A stretch of 64,000 nucleotides of DNA from Paludibacteraceae bacterium. Its GTDB lineage: Bacteria; Bacteroidota; Bacteroidia; Bacteroidales; Paludibacteraceae. Position numbers and translations under genes: made by a program. Below, piece after piece: positions 26,401-34,814 of the stretch; the first letter of the stretch is position 1; the number at the start of each line of letters is the position of its first letter. The notes under the pieces were generated by a model. It was not told where the DNA came from. It saw only the letters and a program-made list of their open reading frames with translations, and searched no databases. The DNA is taken from NCBI GenBank assembly GCA_017559385.1, contig JAFYSK010000034.1:22246-86245 (forward strand), written 5' to 3'.

Positions 26401-27386
26401 TAGTTACGGAAACCAATGATCTTGCGTACCTCTTGAATGGTCTTTTCTGCGCTAGCGGCAGCAGCTTCTGCACCTTCGCGTGCTACTTTGGTGAGATATT
26501 CGTCGTTGTTTTTGAAGTCGATGATACGCTCACGGATAGGTGCGCAGAAGGCATTGATATCAGCGGCTAGTTGCTTCTTCATATCGCCGTAGCGGATAGC
26601 CATATTGTTGTACTGATCATTGAAATAGTCGTAAGTATCAGGAGTAGAAACAAGTGCCATGAGGGTAAAGAGGTTTTGGATGGCTTCTGGTTTCTCTTGG
26701 TTGAGCATAGTTGGTCCTGAATCAGTGACAGCGCGCATTACTTTCTTCTTGATCGTGGCTTCGTCATCACATAGGTAGATGGCATTGCCTTCGCTCTTGC
26801 CCATCTTACCGCTACCATCTAATCCTGGCACTTTAACTGCTTTATCACTAAAGTGGAAGGATTGTGGCTCCTTGAAATACTCTACATTATATATGCGATT
26901 GAAGCGACGGGCAAACAATCTCGCCATCTCCATGTTTTGCTCTTGATCTTTACCCACAGGCACTTTATCCGCTTTGTGCACCAGGATGTCAGCCGCCATC
27001 AAGGCTGGGTAGGTCAACAAGCCTGCATTCACATTATCTGGTTGTTTACGCGCTTTCTCTTTGAACGATGTAACACGCTCTAACTCGCCTAAATATGCAT
27101 TCATATTTAGGTATAGATATAATTCTAATACTTGCTTCACATCACTCTGTACATAGATAGATGCTTTCTGGGGATCGATACCACATGCCAGGTATTCCGC
27201 CAAGATTGTTTTGACTGATGTACGCAGGTTCTCTGGTGTTGGGTGAGTGGTCAGCGAGTGCCAGTCTGCAATGAAGAACATACAATCATATTCTTCTTGC
27301 ATCTTTACAAAACTCTTAACTGCACCAAAATAATTACCCAAATGCAGGTTTCCTGTTGGGCGAATACCACTAATTACTTTTTCCAT
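26400..27386 (-). CDS. trpS: Tryptophanyl-tRNA synthetase
   Basis: A 328-residue class I synthetase. GNLHLGNY near residue 13 is the HIGH-type motif (reading HLGN), KMGKSEGNAI near 196 is the KMSKS-type motif, and PVGKDQEQNMEMAR is typical of bacterial TrpRS. It charges tRNA-Trp. It is followed without a gap by the lipoprotein and porin genes; the Lrp gene lies 37 bp upstream in the same direction. Confidence 0.96.
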   Translation of the reverse strand: MEKVISGIRPTGNLHLGNYFGAVKSFVKMQEEYDCMFFIADWHSLTTHPTPENLRTSVKTILAEYLACGIDPQKASIYVQSDVKQVLELYLYLNMNAYLGELERVTSFKEKARKQPDNVNAGLLTYPALMAADILVHKADKVPVGKDQEQNMEMARLFARRFNRIYNVEYFKEPQSFHFSDKAVKVPGLDGSGKMGKSEGNAIYLCDDEATIKKKVMRAVTDSGPTMLNQEKPEAIQNLFTLMALVSTPDTYDYFNDQYNNMAIRYGDMKKQLAADINAFCAPIRERIIDFKNNDEYLTKVAREGAEAAAASAEKTIQEVRKIIGFRN

Positions 27387-27423
27387 TATATATTTTTTAT
27401 CTTTTAATTTCTAAACTCATGAT

Positions 27424-27888
27424 TTATCCAATCGGCAATGTCCGATGAATGCGTTGATCCAATGCGGTTAGGGTCTCTGTGTTGGATACACCATGAATAC
27501 CTTGTAACTTGTTACTGAGCAAGTCCATTAGATGCATATCATCGCGTGCGTATAATTTAATCAACATCGAGTAGGTACCCAATGTGAAACGACTCTCTAC
27601 TACTTCTGGTATCTTCTCTAATTCCTCGCTGACTTGGTTGTACATGCTACCTTTCTCAAGGGTCAATCCTACATAAACGCATAGGTTGTAGCCCAATGCC
27701 TTAGGGTTGACTGTATATCCTGATCCGGTGATGATGCCGTTATCAAACATCTTTTGTACGCGTTGATGTACAGCGGCACGGCTAATGCCTACAACTTCTG
27801 CTACATCCTTAAATGGAGTGCGAGCATTTTGGGTGATGACTTGCAAAATCTTACGATCAATTTCATCAATTTTTTCTACAAAGTCCAT
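27424..27888 (-). CDS. Lrp/AsnC family transcriptional regulator
   Basis: A 154-residue protein. The N-terminal helix-turn-helix (IDRKILQVITQNARTPF ... GISRAAVHQRVQKM) is followed by the RAM ligand-binding domain (about 65-150). Such regulators respond to amino acids. The gene is divergent from an O-methyltransferase gene, and their promoters share one palindrome. Autoregulation and control of the neighbour are likely. Confidence 0.9.
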   Translation of the reverse strand: MDFVEKIDEIDRKILQVITQNARTPFKDVAEVVGISRAAVHQRVQKMFDNGIITGSGYTVNPKALGYNLCVYVGLTLEKGSMYNQVSEELEKIPEVVESRFTLGTYSMLIKLYARDDMHLMDLLSNKLQGIHGVSNTETLTALDQRIHRTLPIG

Positions 27889-27940
27889 GGTTTTCTATGA
27901 GTATTTTGTGATTTTAATGTTAATTATGTCATTTTGACCG

Positions 27941-27971
27941 CAAAATTAGTACTTTTTTTGCACATATGCAA
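27941..27971 (-). promoter_or_regulatory. Promoter of the Lrp gene (overlaps the divergent promoter)
   Basis: TTG at 27971-27969, 20 bp, TAATTTTG at 27948-27941 on the minus strand. Its -33 is the right half of the palindrome TTGCACATATGCAA (27958-27971). Confidence 0.85.
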
Positions 27972-27988
27972 GTTTTTTTGTAATTTTG
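27958..27988 (+). promoter_or_regulatory. Promoter of the O-methyltransferase gene (overlaps the divergent promoter)
   Basis: TTG at 27958-27960, 20 bp, TAATTTTG at 27981-27988. The -33 is the left half of the same palindrome used by the leftward promoter, so polymerase cannot occupy both at once. Confidence 0.85.
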
Positions 27989-28008
27989 CAGGCAAAATAG
28001 TATTTTTT

Positions 28009-28644
28009 ATGGACATTTTGGAATATGTTGAACAACATTCTTCGCCCGAAAGCGAAGCATTGCAGCAAATCACGCATACTACTCACATTGAGATGATCAA
28101 TCCCCGCATGATGTCAGGCCATGTCCAGGGACGAGTATTGAGTATGTTCTCCCAGATGATTCAACCTCGTCGTATCCTCGAATTGGGTACTTTTACAGCC
28201 TATTCCACTTTGTGTTTGGCCGAGGGATTGACTCCGGATGGTGTGCTAGTCACCTTAGAGCACAACGACGAACTTGAAGATATGATCCGTCGCAATCTGG
28301 CTCTTTCTCCATATGGAGAAAAGGTGCAACTAGTCATCGCTGATGCAATGCAATGGTTGGCGGCCCAATCTGCTGCTGACTCATACGATCTGGTGTTTAT
28401 CGATGCAGATAAACGCGAGTATTCTGCGTATCTAGATGCTGTCCTTCCTCTGGTGCGCCCGGGTGGTTGGATCCTAGCGGATAATACACTTTGGGATGGT
28501 CATATCATTGAATCTGCCTATGACAAAGATAAGCAGACCATAGCCTTGCGGAATTTCAATGACAAGGTAGCACAAGATCCTCGTCTAGAAAAAGTGATCC
28601 TGCCTATTCGTGATGGCCTGACCATCATCCGTGTTAAACCCTAA
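28009..28644 (+). CDS. Class I SAM-dependent O-methyltransferase (CCoAOMT/COMT type)
   Basis: A 211-residue protein, started at MDILEYVEQ because the longer frame begins upstream of the predicted transcription start (about 27995). RILELGTFTAYSTLCLAEGL is SAM motif I, TLEHNDEL follows, and VFIDADKREYSAYLD and ILADNTLWDG supply the Asp/Asn metal ligands of the caffeoyl-CoA/catechol O-methyltransferase family. The substrate is a catechol-like or other hydroxylated compound, unspecified. The gene is 17 bp upstream of folC. Confidence 0.88.
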   Translation: MDILEYVEQHSSPESEALQQITHTTHIEMINPRMMSGHVQGRVLSMFSQMIQPRRILELGTFTAYSTLCLAEGLTPDGVLVTLEHNDELEDMIRRNLALSPYGEKVQLVIADAMQWLAAQSAADSYDLVFIDADKREYSAYLDAVLPLVRPGGWILADNTLWDGHIIESAYDKDKQTIALRNFNDKVAQDPRLEKVILPIRDGLTIIRVKP

Positions 28645-28661
28645 TATCGTTATCTGTTGTT

Positions 28662-29984
28662 ATGTACACCTCGTATCAGCAAACGCTCGACTATCTCTAT
28701 ACTTCTCAACCTGCTTTTCATCATGTAGGCGCTGCTGCCTATAAGCCCGGCCTGGATAATACGCTGGCTCTCATGCAGCATCTGGGCAACCCACATAACC
28801 AACTGCGAGCAGTTCATATAGCCGGTACTAATGGCAAGGGATCAACCTCTCACCTCATTGCTGCGGCCTTGCAGGCTCAGGGGTATAAGGTGGGTTTGTT
28901 TACATCGCCCCATTTGGTGGATTTCCGCGAGCGTATACGAATCAACGGACAGATGATACCTGAGCAACAGGTCGTAGATTTTGTTGACGACAATCGCCCT
29001 TTCCTTGACCAAATCCGTCCATCTTTTTTCGAGACGACTATGGCACTAGCTTTCTGGTATTTTGTTCAGCAACATGTGGATATAGCCGTGATTGAAGTGG
29101 GCTTAGGCGGACGATTAGATAGCACCAATGTGCTTACACCGCTGCTTAGTGTGATTACTAACATAGGTATTGACCATACCGAATTCCTAGGAGACACCTT
29201 ACCTCAGATTGCGGCCGAGAAGGCGGGCATCATCAAACGCAATGTGCCATGTGTGATAGGTGAAGTCAACGAAGATATTTATCCTGTATTTGAGGAGCGC
29301 GCTCGCGTGTGCAATATTTGGGGCGAAGGTCCTGAGACTACTGACTGCCGTATCTGGTTTGCTAACCAATGTGGCTATATGCGCAAGCGACGTCTCAAGG
29401 AGGCATCACAATGTCAGCTAATGGGTGATTACCAGCAGAATAACTTGCAAACAGCTTTTGTGGCACTACAAGCCCTACGCAATGTATGTGGCATACCACT
29501 CAGTGTCCAGTCTATTGCTGAAGGTTTTGCCCGAGTAGTTGATCTCACGGGCTTGCGTGGTCGCTGGGAGAGATTATCCCTGCAGCCACTTACTATTTGC
29601 GATACAGGGCATAATAGCCACGGCATACGCTATGTGGCCGAGCAACTAACCTATTTGCTAGCTCATCAACGCCAACAGTCTGAATCTGCTACCTTGCATA
29701 TCATTTTAGGTATGGTCAATGATAAGGATATCAACCAAGTTTTGGCGCTTTTGCCCGAGGATGCAACCTACTATTTTACCCAACCTAATACACCGCGTGC
29801 TTTGCCATCTGAGCAACTCTACAACCGCTGGAAAAACTTGCATCCGCATCATAGCTCTTCTGCTTTCTATCTGGCTGCAACGGACGCACTAACGCAGGCT
29901 CAGCATCTAGCCCAGCCTATGGATATCATTTTTATCGGAGGTAGTAATTATTTGGTAGGAGAACTCCTCTCTAATTATCAATAG
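28662..29984 (+). CDS. folC: Folylpolyglutamate / dihydrofolate synthase
   Basis: A 440-residue Mur-ligase-fold enzyme. HIAGTNGKGSTSHLIAAAL is the P-loop, VIEVGLGGRLDSTNVL and NIGIDHTEFLGDT are FolC signatures, and CDTGHNSHGI starts the C-terminal domain (usual form DGAHNPHA; here aspartate-threonine-glycine-histidine). It adds glutamates to folates. The stop is 9 bp from the convergent pspC stop. Confidence 0.93.
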   Translation: MYTSYQQTLDYLYTSQPAFHHVGAAAYKPGLDNTLALMQHLGNPHNQLRAVHIAGTNGKGSTSHLIAAALQAQGYKVGLFTSPHLVDFRERIRINGQMIPEQQVVDFVDDNRPFLDQIRPSFFETTMALAFWYFVQQHVDIAVIEVGLGGRLDSTNVLTPLLSVITNIGIDHTEFLGDTLPQIAAEKAGIIKRNVPCVIGEVNEDIYPVFEERARVCNIWGEGPETTDCRIWFANQCGYMRKRRLKEASQCQLMGDYQQNNLQTAFVALQALRNVCGIPLSVQSIAEGFARVVDLTGLRGRWERLSLQPLTICDTGHNSHGIRYVAEQLTYLLAHQRQQSESATLHIILGMVNDKDINQVLALLPEDATYYFTQPNTPRALPSEQLYNRWKNLHPHHSSSAFYLAATDALTQAQHLAQPMDIIFIGGSNYLVGELLSNYQ

Positions 29985-29999
29985 TTTTCCCAACTATTG
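29979..29999. terminator. Hairpin across the convergent folC/pspC ends
   Basis: CAATAGTT (29979-29986) pairs with AACTATTG (29992-29999). It spans the stop region of both genes and has no clear U-run, so it is only a possible terminator. Confidence 0.35.
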
Positions 30000-30179
30000 T
30001 CTATCTGGTATCATTATCCAGAGGATGATGTATAGCAGGGTGCCAGGAAATGCTACGGTAAATAAAGTTAGAATTAAATATAGTATTCTTACTACGGTAG
30101 GATCTACTTCCATGTATTCTGCTATACCACCACAAACGCCCGCCAATTTGCGGTCTGATGAACGATACAATTTTTTCAT
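29994..30179 (-). CDS. PspC-domain small membrane protein
   Basis: A 61-residue protein, essentially only the PspC domain: KKLYRSSDRKLAGVCGGIAE, EYMEVDPTVVRILYLI, then one long hydrophobic segment and MIPDRQ. PspC proteins sit in the inner membrane and are linked to envelope stress. It lies downstream of the YqaE-type gene, another stress-associated small membrane protein, in the same direction. Confidence 0.88.
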   Translation of the reverse strand: MKKLYRSSDRKLAGVCGGIAEYMEVDPTVVRILYLILTLFTVAFPGTLLYIILWIMIPDRQ

Positions 30180-30217
30180 GTCTAGTTTATAGTTAAATTG
30201 CTAGGTTAATGTATTTT

Positions 30218-30271
30218 AAAACTCCTAAAACCTCTAAAACTCTTAAAACTTCTAAAACCTTTAGAACTCCT
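30218..30271. repeat. Six 9-bp tandem repeats, AAAACTTCT type, between pspC and yqaE-like genes
   Basis: Units AAAACTCCT, AAAACCTCT, AAAACTCTT, AAAACTTCT, AAAACCTTT and AGAACTCCT lie at 30218-30271. The same 9-bp family ends the ygiQ coding sequence and recurs at 63022-63072. Confidence 0.8.
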
Positions 30272-30274
30272 AAC

Positions 30275-30421
30275 CTACTTCAATATCACCAAGGCGCCAA
30301 TAATCCCTGGTACCCAACCGCAGCAAGTCAGCAGTGTAACAATCACTACCGAACCGCACCCTTGATCTATCACTGCCAATGGTGGGCAAAAAATAGCTAA
30401 TAATACTCTGAATAATGACAT
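30275..30421 (-). CDS. YqaE/Pmp3 (UPF0057) family small membrane protein
   Basis: A short gene of 48 codons from the ATG at 30419-30421 to the TAG at 30275-30277. The product begins MSLFRVLLAIFCPPLAVID and continues with GCG and CCGWVPGIIGALVIL. This is the full Pmp3 pattern: two membrane helices joined by a short loop with FCPPLAV and GW.PG. Pmp3 proteins are hydrophobic stress-induced peptides that affect membrane potential in yeast and plants. It lies 17 bp after the phosphoesterase gene and upstream of pspC. Confidence 0.88.
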   Translation of the reverse strand: MSLFRVLLAIFCPPLAVIDQGCGSVVIVTLLTCCGWVPGIIGALVILK

Positions 30422-30438
30422 ATACTTTCAACTCTCAA

Positions 30439-32277
30439 CTACTTCACTCTCACTCTCGTAATTGTTCCTTCGCTACTAGTGAATATACATTCTTTGTTGC
30501 TCAGTGGCAATGGCGTATTCAGTATGGAGTTGCCTATTTTATGGCGCCAAAGCACTTTACCTGTTTTGGCGTTCATGCCTAGTAGCAAACCATTCTTGGT
30601 GCTCACCCATAGTGTGCCATCTTTCTCCAGTGGCATAGCTGGATTATGCTCATATCCGAAGTCTGCATGAGCTGCCCATATGGTCTTGGGTTCTTCTGTT
30701 GAGATAGGCGCGCTTGTACTAATAGCTACCACTGTATCCCACATACACTTCGAATATACTGTTTTCCCGTCTTCGCTCAGGCCTACCGTCTCGCGCACTT
30801 TGTACTTGTTCGTACGCCATACTACTTGACCTGTTTCGGCATCTAGACATGTAAAATAGCGGTCAGGAGCAGTGATGAATATCTTTCCATCTGCGGCCAC
30901 TGGCCATACACTCGCGGGCGACAGTTTAGGGTTACCCTTACCATTGTTCCATTTCCAAACCAGTGATCCGTCCCCTAGGTTCAGTGCATAGAGATTGGTG
31001 TCCCATGCGCCAAAATACAACTTGTTGTTATATACTAGCGGACGAGTAAGAACGTAGTTCTTCAGTTCGTTAAACGACCACTTTACTGCGCCGGTCTTGA
31101 TGTCAAATGCGTACATCTTGCCATCGCCACCGCCTATATAGGCCACACCCTCGTGGATGGTAGCGGCGCCCATCACGGCTTGCTTGGTGGTGTATGTCCA
31201 TATTTTTTTGCCTGTCTTGGCATCTAGGCCGTAAATATTGTAGTTGGCACTACCAAATACCACCACACCATCGCTCACTGCAGGTGAACCTACAATTCGC
31301 ATGCCACTGTCAAACGACCAATGTGTCTCGCCGGTCTTTATATCAAGGCAATATAGTGTTCCCACATCGTCGCCTATGTACAGATTTTTGCCGTCGGTTA
31401 CTGGGGTAGAGTATATACCGCCTTTCAGTTTCTGATGCCAAACGCGTGTTACTTTCGAATATTTTTCATTCACTGCGAAGTTGGGTCGCAGACTCTCATC
31501 GGATGGGCCATACTCTTTTTTCTCAAAGGGCAGACTCAGCCAATGCGTCATGCTCATCTCGCCTGTGCTACTAGATGCGCCCACTGTTCGCTCGTAGATG
31601 CGGATGCTGTCGGTTACACTGATGATGGAATAACCATTGATTGTTTCTTTGCCTCGTAGGTTCGAGCGGTTCAGTACATCGGTGATGCCGTCGCAGTCAA
31701 ATACTAGATTCCTATGGTAATGTCCTCCCATCACACATTGCACATTGTGTTGACGCAGTACGTCGGTCACCTCGTACCAATTGTCCACATCGCCGTTGCG
31801 CAGTGGGTAGTGTGTAAACACAAAGATTGGCGATTCTCCTGCTGCGCTCACGCTATCTAGCTTCTCTTCTAACCAGGCTATATCTTGGGGGGCCACATGT
31901 CCGTCTGCCATACGGATTACTGGGCCCGAATTAAATCCTACGAAGTATGCACCTGCATGCGAGAAAGCAAATCTGCTATCTCCAAACACGCGACTAAAAT
32001 CCATAACGCCCGATTCCGACCATGTAGTCTCATGATTACCTGATGCTGCGTAATATGGTACTTTTAGTTGGTCCAATGCGTCCTTGATCGCTTCCAGCGA
32101 AGCACGATCGCCTGATTCGCTGAGATCTCCGGTCAGGACCACAAACTCTATGTCAGGATGCTGATTGATATCGGCTATCGAGCGTTCCAAGTCTTCCATT
32201 GGTTTTGGGTTGGAACTGCTGATATGGGTGTCGGTCAATAGCGCAAAGCTAAATAGTAGGACGGATAGTATATGCAT
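30439..32277 (-). CDS. Calcineurin-like phosphoesterase fused to a PQQ-type beta-propeller
   Basis: A 612-residue protein, started at the ATG 32277 (MHILSVLL); the longer frame begins with TTG. Residues about 12-230 are a metallophosphoesterase: LLTDTHISS (Asp-x-His), GDLSESGD, GNHET, FTHYPL and GGHYHR. Residues about 270-612 are repeated WxF/W...TG(E/K)..W blades such as LYCLDIKTGETHWSFDSG, a PQQ-like quinoprotein/BamB propeller. The hydrophobic N-terminus runs straight into the first catalytic strand, so export by a cleaved signal peptide is doubtful. A repeat-rich tail (30421-30445) sits at the 3' end. Confidence 0.85.
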   Translation of the reverse strand: MHILSVLLFSFALLTDTHISSSNPKPMEDLERSIADINQHPDIEFVVLTGDLSESGDRASLEAIKDALDQLKVPYYAASGNHETTWSESGVMDFSRVFGDSRFAFSHAGAYFVGFNSGPVIRMADGHVAPQDIAWLEEKLDSVSAAGESPIFVFTHYPLRNGDVDNWYEVTDVLRQHNVQCVMGGHYHRNLVFDCDGITDVLNRSNLRGKETINGYSIISVTDSIRIYERTVGASSSTGEMSMTHWLSLPFEKKEYGPSDESLRPNFAVNEKYSKVTRVWHQKLKGGIYSTPVTDGKNLYIGDDVGTLYCLDIKTGETHWSFDSGMRIVGSPAVSDGVVVFGSANYNIYGLDAKTGKKIWTYTTKQAVMGAATIHEGVAYIGGGDGKMYAFDIKTGAVKWSFNELKNYVLTRPLVYNNKLYFGAWDTNLYALNLGDGSLVWKWNNGKGNPKLSPASVWPVAADGKIFITAPDRYFTCLDAETGQVVWRTNKYKVRETVGLSEDGKTVYSKCMWDTVVAISTSAPISTEEPKTIWAAHADFGYEHNPAMPLEKDGTLWVSTKNGLLLGMNAKTGKVLWRHKIGNSILNTPLPLSNKECIFTSSEGTITRVRVK

Positions 32278-32317
32278 AGTATCGTGTAAATTATGGTTAT
32301 ATATCAAAACCCTTTGC

Positions 32318-34054
32318 TCACTCCAGTTGCAGCTTCATAACTGATCGTAATTCAGCTATATGTGGGTTCATCTGCTCTAATACGCGGTATTTTTCTGCAG
32401 ATGTGTATGCTCGTCGGCTGTGTTGTGAAGTATCTACTTCCACTTGTAGTTTCAGTAGGTCATTCTTCAGTTTGTTTCGTACGATATCCATCACTTTCTT
32501 CCCGAACTTAGCAAATTCTTCTTTTTGCCATGGGTTAGCCACTACAATGCGGCACAACTCTGGGTTGATTAGTTCTGGTATCACTGACGAAAGCATTGCT
32601 TTCAGACGCTCTTCACCAGGGAAGTGTTCTGCCAGACCAACCCACGCGTCACTGAGTTGGTCCTCCGTAAAAGGGGTATTTCTTATTTCTTTGGTCGACT
32701 CAGCAGGCGCTGCTGTGGTCGTTGGCTTTGCTGTGCTAGTGGTGTTGATGCTGATGGTTCCCAGACTGCCTATCGATGGCATGGCCCCCATCTGTGGGAT
32801 TGCCTGTGGCGCAGGCTTGGCTGCAGGCTTGGTTTGTGCTGCAGGTGCGACTTTAGCTTGTGGTGCAGGTGCAGCTTTAGCTTGTGCTACAGGTGCTGGG
32901 GCTGTAGGTCTTGTTGCTCCTGACCCCCTGACCTCCTGACCTCCAGATCCTTCCGCTGGAGCCTCCACTAGGCGGCATAACTTCACCAATGCCAGTTCTA
33001 CGGTCAGACGCTTGTTACGAGCCGTACGATAGTTGATGTCGCATGTGTTGACAATGTCCAGGGCGTTGAATAGCCAGCGTGCAGGGCAGGTAGTTGCCTG
33101 CTGTTGATAGTGCTGACGAATAGCCTCAGAGGTCTCTAGCAACTCAGCGGTAGCTGCATCTTTGCTCACCAATACATCGCGTAGGTGCTGTGCAAAGCCT
33201 GTGATGAAGTTACCTGCATCAAAACCTTTCTGTAGCACCTCGTTCAGCAATAGCAAGGCATTGCTCACGGCGCCTTTCAGTGCGGCATCTACCAGACGGA
33301 AGTAGTATTCCGAATTCAGTACATTCAGTACTTCGATGGTTTGCTCGTAGCTGATTGTTTTACCGCAGAAGGCCACCAATTGGTCAAAGATACTTAGTGC
33401 ATCACGCATACCGCCATCTGCTTTTTGTGCTACTACATTCAGCGCTTCTTCCGCGACGGTGATGCCTTCGTTCTTGGCCACGTATTGTAGGTGGTGGATA
33501 GTGTCTGCCACAGTGATACGCGTAAAGTCATATACTTGACAACGGCTCAAGATGGTAGGTAGGATCTTGTGTCGTTCGGTGGTTGCTAGGATAAAGATGG
33601 CGTATGATGGTGGTTCCTCTAGGGTCTTCAATAGTGCGTTAAACGCGCCTTGAGAAAGCATGTGAACCTCATCGATGATGTATACGCTGTATTTTCCTAT
33701 TTGAGGTGGGATACGTACTTGGTCGATGAGTGAGCGGATATCCTCTACCGAGTTGTTGGATGCAGCATCCAATTCGTGGATGTTGAACGAACGTTGCTCG
33801 TTGAAGGCTACGCATGACTCACATTGGTTACATGCCTCATGCTCTGAAGATGGGTTGAGGCAGTTGATGGTTTTAGCAAAGATACGGGCGCAGGTGGTTT
33901 TACCTACACCGCGAGGTCCGCAGAATAGGTATGCATGGGCCAGACGATTGCTGCGTATGGCATTACGCAGGGTTTGGGTCAATGCTTCTTGACCTACTAC
34001 ACTTTCAAAGGTGGTAGGACGATACTTGCGGGCTGATACGATATATTGATCCAT
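32318..34054 (-). CDS. dnaX: DNA polymerase III subunit gamma/tau
   Basis: A 578-residue clamp-loader ATPase. It has the DnaX N-terminus (SARKYRPTTFESVVGQ), Walker A GPRGVGKTT (about 46-54), four zinc cysteines (CLNPSSEHEACNQCESC), IIDEVHML (Walker B) and TILSRCQ (sensor/arginine finger). Domain III is followed by a long Ala/Pro-rich linker (about 370-445) and a short conserved tail. The linker begins with three 8-bp repeats (32919-32942) encoding GSGGQEVRGSG. It is 41 bp upstream of the phosphoesterase gene, in the same direction. Confidence 0.95.
   Translation of the reverse strand: MDQYIVSARKYRPTTFESVVGQEALTQTLRNAIRSNRLAHAYLFCGPRGVGKTTCARIFAKTINCLNPSSEHEACNQCESCVAFNEQRSFNIHELDAASNNSVEDIRSLIDQVRIPPQIGKYSVYIIDEVHMLSQGAFNALLKTLEEPPSYAIFILATTERHKILPTILSRCQVYDFTRITVADTIHHLQYVAKNEGITVAEEALNVVAQKADGGMRDALSIFDQLVAFCGKTISYEQTIEVLNVLNSEYYFRLVDAALKGAVSNALLLLNEVLQKGFDAGNFITGFAQHLRDVLVSKDAATAELLETSEAIRQHYQQQATTCPARWLFNALDIVNTCDINYRTARNKRLTVELALVKLCRLVEAPAEGSGGQEVRGSGATRPTAPAPVAQAKAAPAPQAKVAPAAQTKPAAKPAPQAIPQMGAMPSIGSLGTISINTTSTAKPTTTAAPAESTKEIRNTPFTEDQLSDAWVGLAEHFPGEERLKAMLSSVIPELINPELCRIVVANPWQKEEFAKFGKKVMDIVRNKLKNDLLKLQVEVDTSQHSRRAYTSAEKYRVLEQMNPHIAELRSVMKLQLE
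32919..32942. repeat. Three 8-bp repeats, CCTGACCT, in the dnaX linker
   Basis: CCTGACCC, CCTGACCT and CCTGACCT in tandem, coding in frame for the glycine-rich start of the tau linker. Confidence 0.65.
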
Positions 34055-34094
34055 ATAGTAGTGCGGCTGAGCCGCGGTTTAAAAAATCCGTGTG

Positions 34095-34125
34095 CAAAAG
34101 TACTAAAATTATCGCATATATGCAA
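34095..34125 (-). promoter_or_regulatory. Promoter of dnaX
   Basis: TTG at 34125-34123 (TTGCATATATGC), 20 bp, TACTTTTG at 34102-34095 on the minus strand. Confidence 0.8.
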
Positions 34126-34202
34126 CCTTTCTGTGTGTTTTTATGTTTTTTTCTATCTTTTGTTCGCTTTCGTGTGTTTTTTGGCATGAGTTTTGCATAT
34201 GT

Positions 34203-34233
34203 TTTCGTAGTTACCTAGAGCCCTGGAACTTTG
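34203..34233 (+). promoter_or_regulatory. Possible promoter of the PepSY-like gene
   Basis: GAACTTTG (34226-34233) differs from TAnnTTTG at one position and has TTT rather than TTG 20 bp upstream. It is the best candidate in front of the gene at 34290, but weak. Confidence 0.35.
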
Positions 34234-34289
34234 ACATCCTACGAGGCTTGGAATATTAAAGTTTACAAACCCTTAAATTAGATGAAACA

Positions 34290-34727
34290 ATGAAAAAAAT
34301 GATGGCCCTAGTGGCAACCTTATTGTTTGTGTTTACGGCTTGTGCTGATGATTATCAGCGTGTAGTACAGTTTCGTTCTTTGCCTGTGTTGGCACAAAGT
34401 TTTATTAAGAAGCATTTTAGTGCAGATGATGTCTCTCGTGTAGTGATGGAGCGCGAGGGCTTGTTCCGCGAGTATTCCGTTTATATGAGAGATGCTACTG
34501 AGCTCGAGTTTAATCATCAGGGCAATCTATTGTCGGTTGACTGCCAATATTCTCCTGTACCAGCCAGTATTATTCCTCAAACTATTGTTGAGTATGTTAA
34601 TTATCATTATCCAGATGATTTTATCACGGAGTATGTTGTCAAGACTCGTCGCTTAGAGATTGGCATGAGCAACGATTTAGAATTGATTTTTGATCTTAGT
34701 GGCAATTTCTTAGGAGTGGACGACTGA
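34290..34727 (+). CDS. PepSY-like (BLIP-fold, DUF2874) secreted protein
   Basis: A 145-residue protein with a signal peptide, possibly a lipoprotein (VFTACAD, Cys at 18). The rest has two repeats of the PepSY-like fold: LPVLAQSFIKKHFSADDVSRV / ELEFNHQGNLLSVDC and IPQTIVEYVNYHYPDDFITE / ELIFDLSGNFLGVD. Such proteins are common in Bacteroidetes and resemble beta-lactamase-inhibitor-like folds; none has an assigned role that I can infer here. It is a single-gene unit with its own terminator. Confidence 0.8.
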   Translation: MKKMMALVATLLFVFTACADDYQRVVQFRSLPVLAQSFIKKHFSADDVSRVVMEREGLFREYSVYMRDATELEFNHQGNLLSVDCQYSPVPASIIPQTIVEYVNYHYPDDFITEYVVKTRRLEIGMSNDLELIFDLSGNFLGVDD

Positions 34728-34765
34728 TTCGGCTAAGTTTTTCATCTTAATGTGTATTACAACTA

Positions 34766-34791
34766 ATGAGGACGCTTCCACGCGTCCTCAT
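34766..34791. terminator. Intrinsic terminator between PepSY-like gene and T9SS gene
   Basis: ATGAGGACGC (34766-34775) pairs perfectly with GCGTCCTCAT (34782-34791), followed by TTT on the plus strand. It ends the rightward PepSY-like transcript and probably the leftward T9SS transcript. Confidence 0.85.
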
Positions 34792-34814
34792 TTTCTTGGT
34801 ATGGTTATTGTTTC

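Noticed and set aside
32403-32939. 178-codon open frame antisense to dnaX
   Set aside because: It mirrors the Ala/Pro-rich linker codons of dnaX and has no start context or family resemblance.
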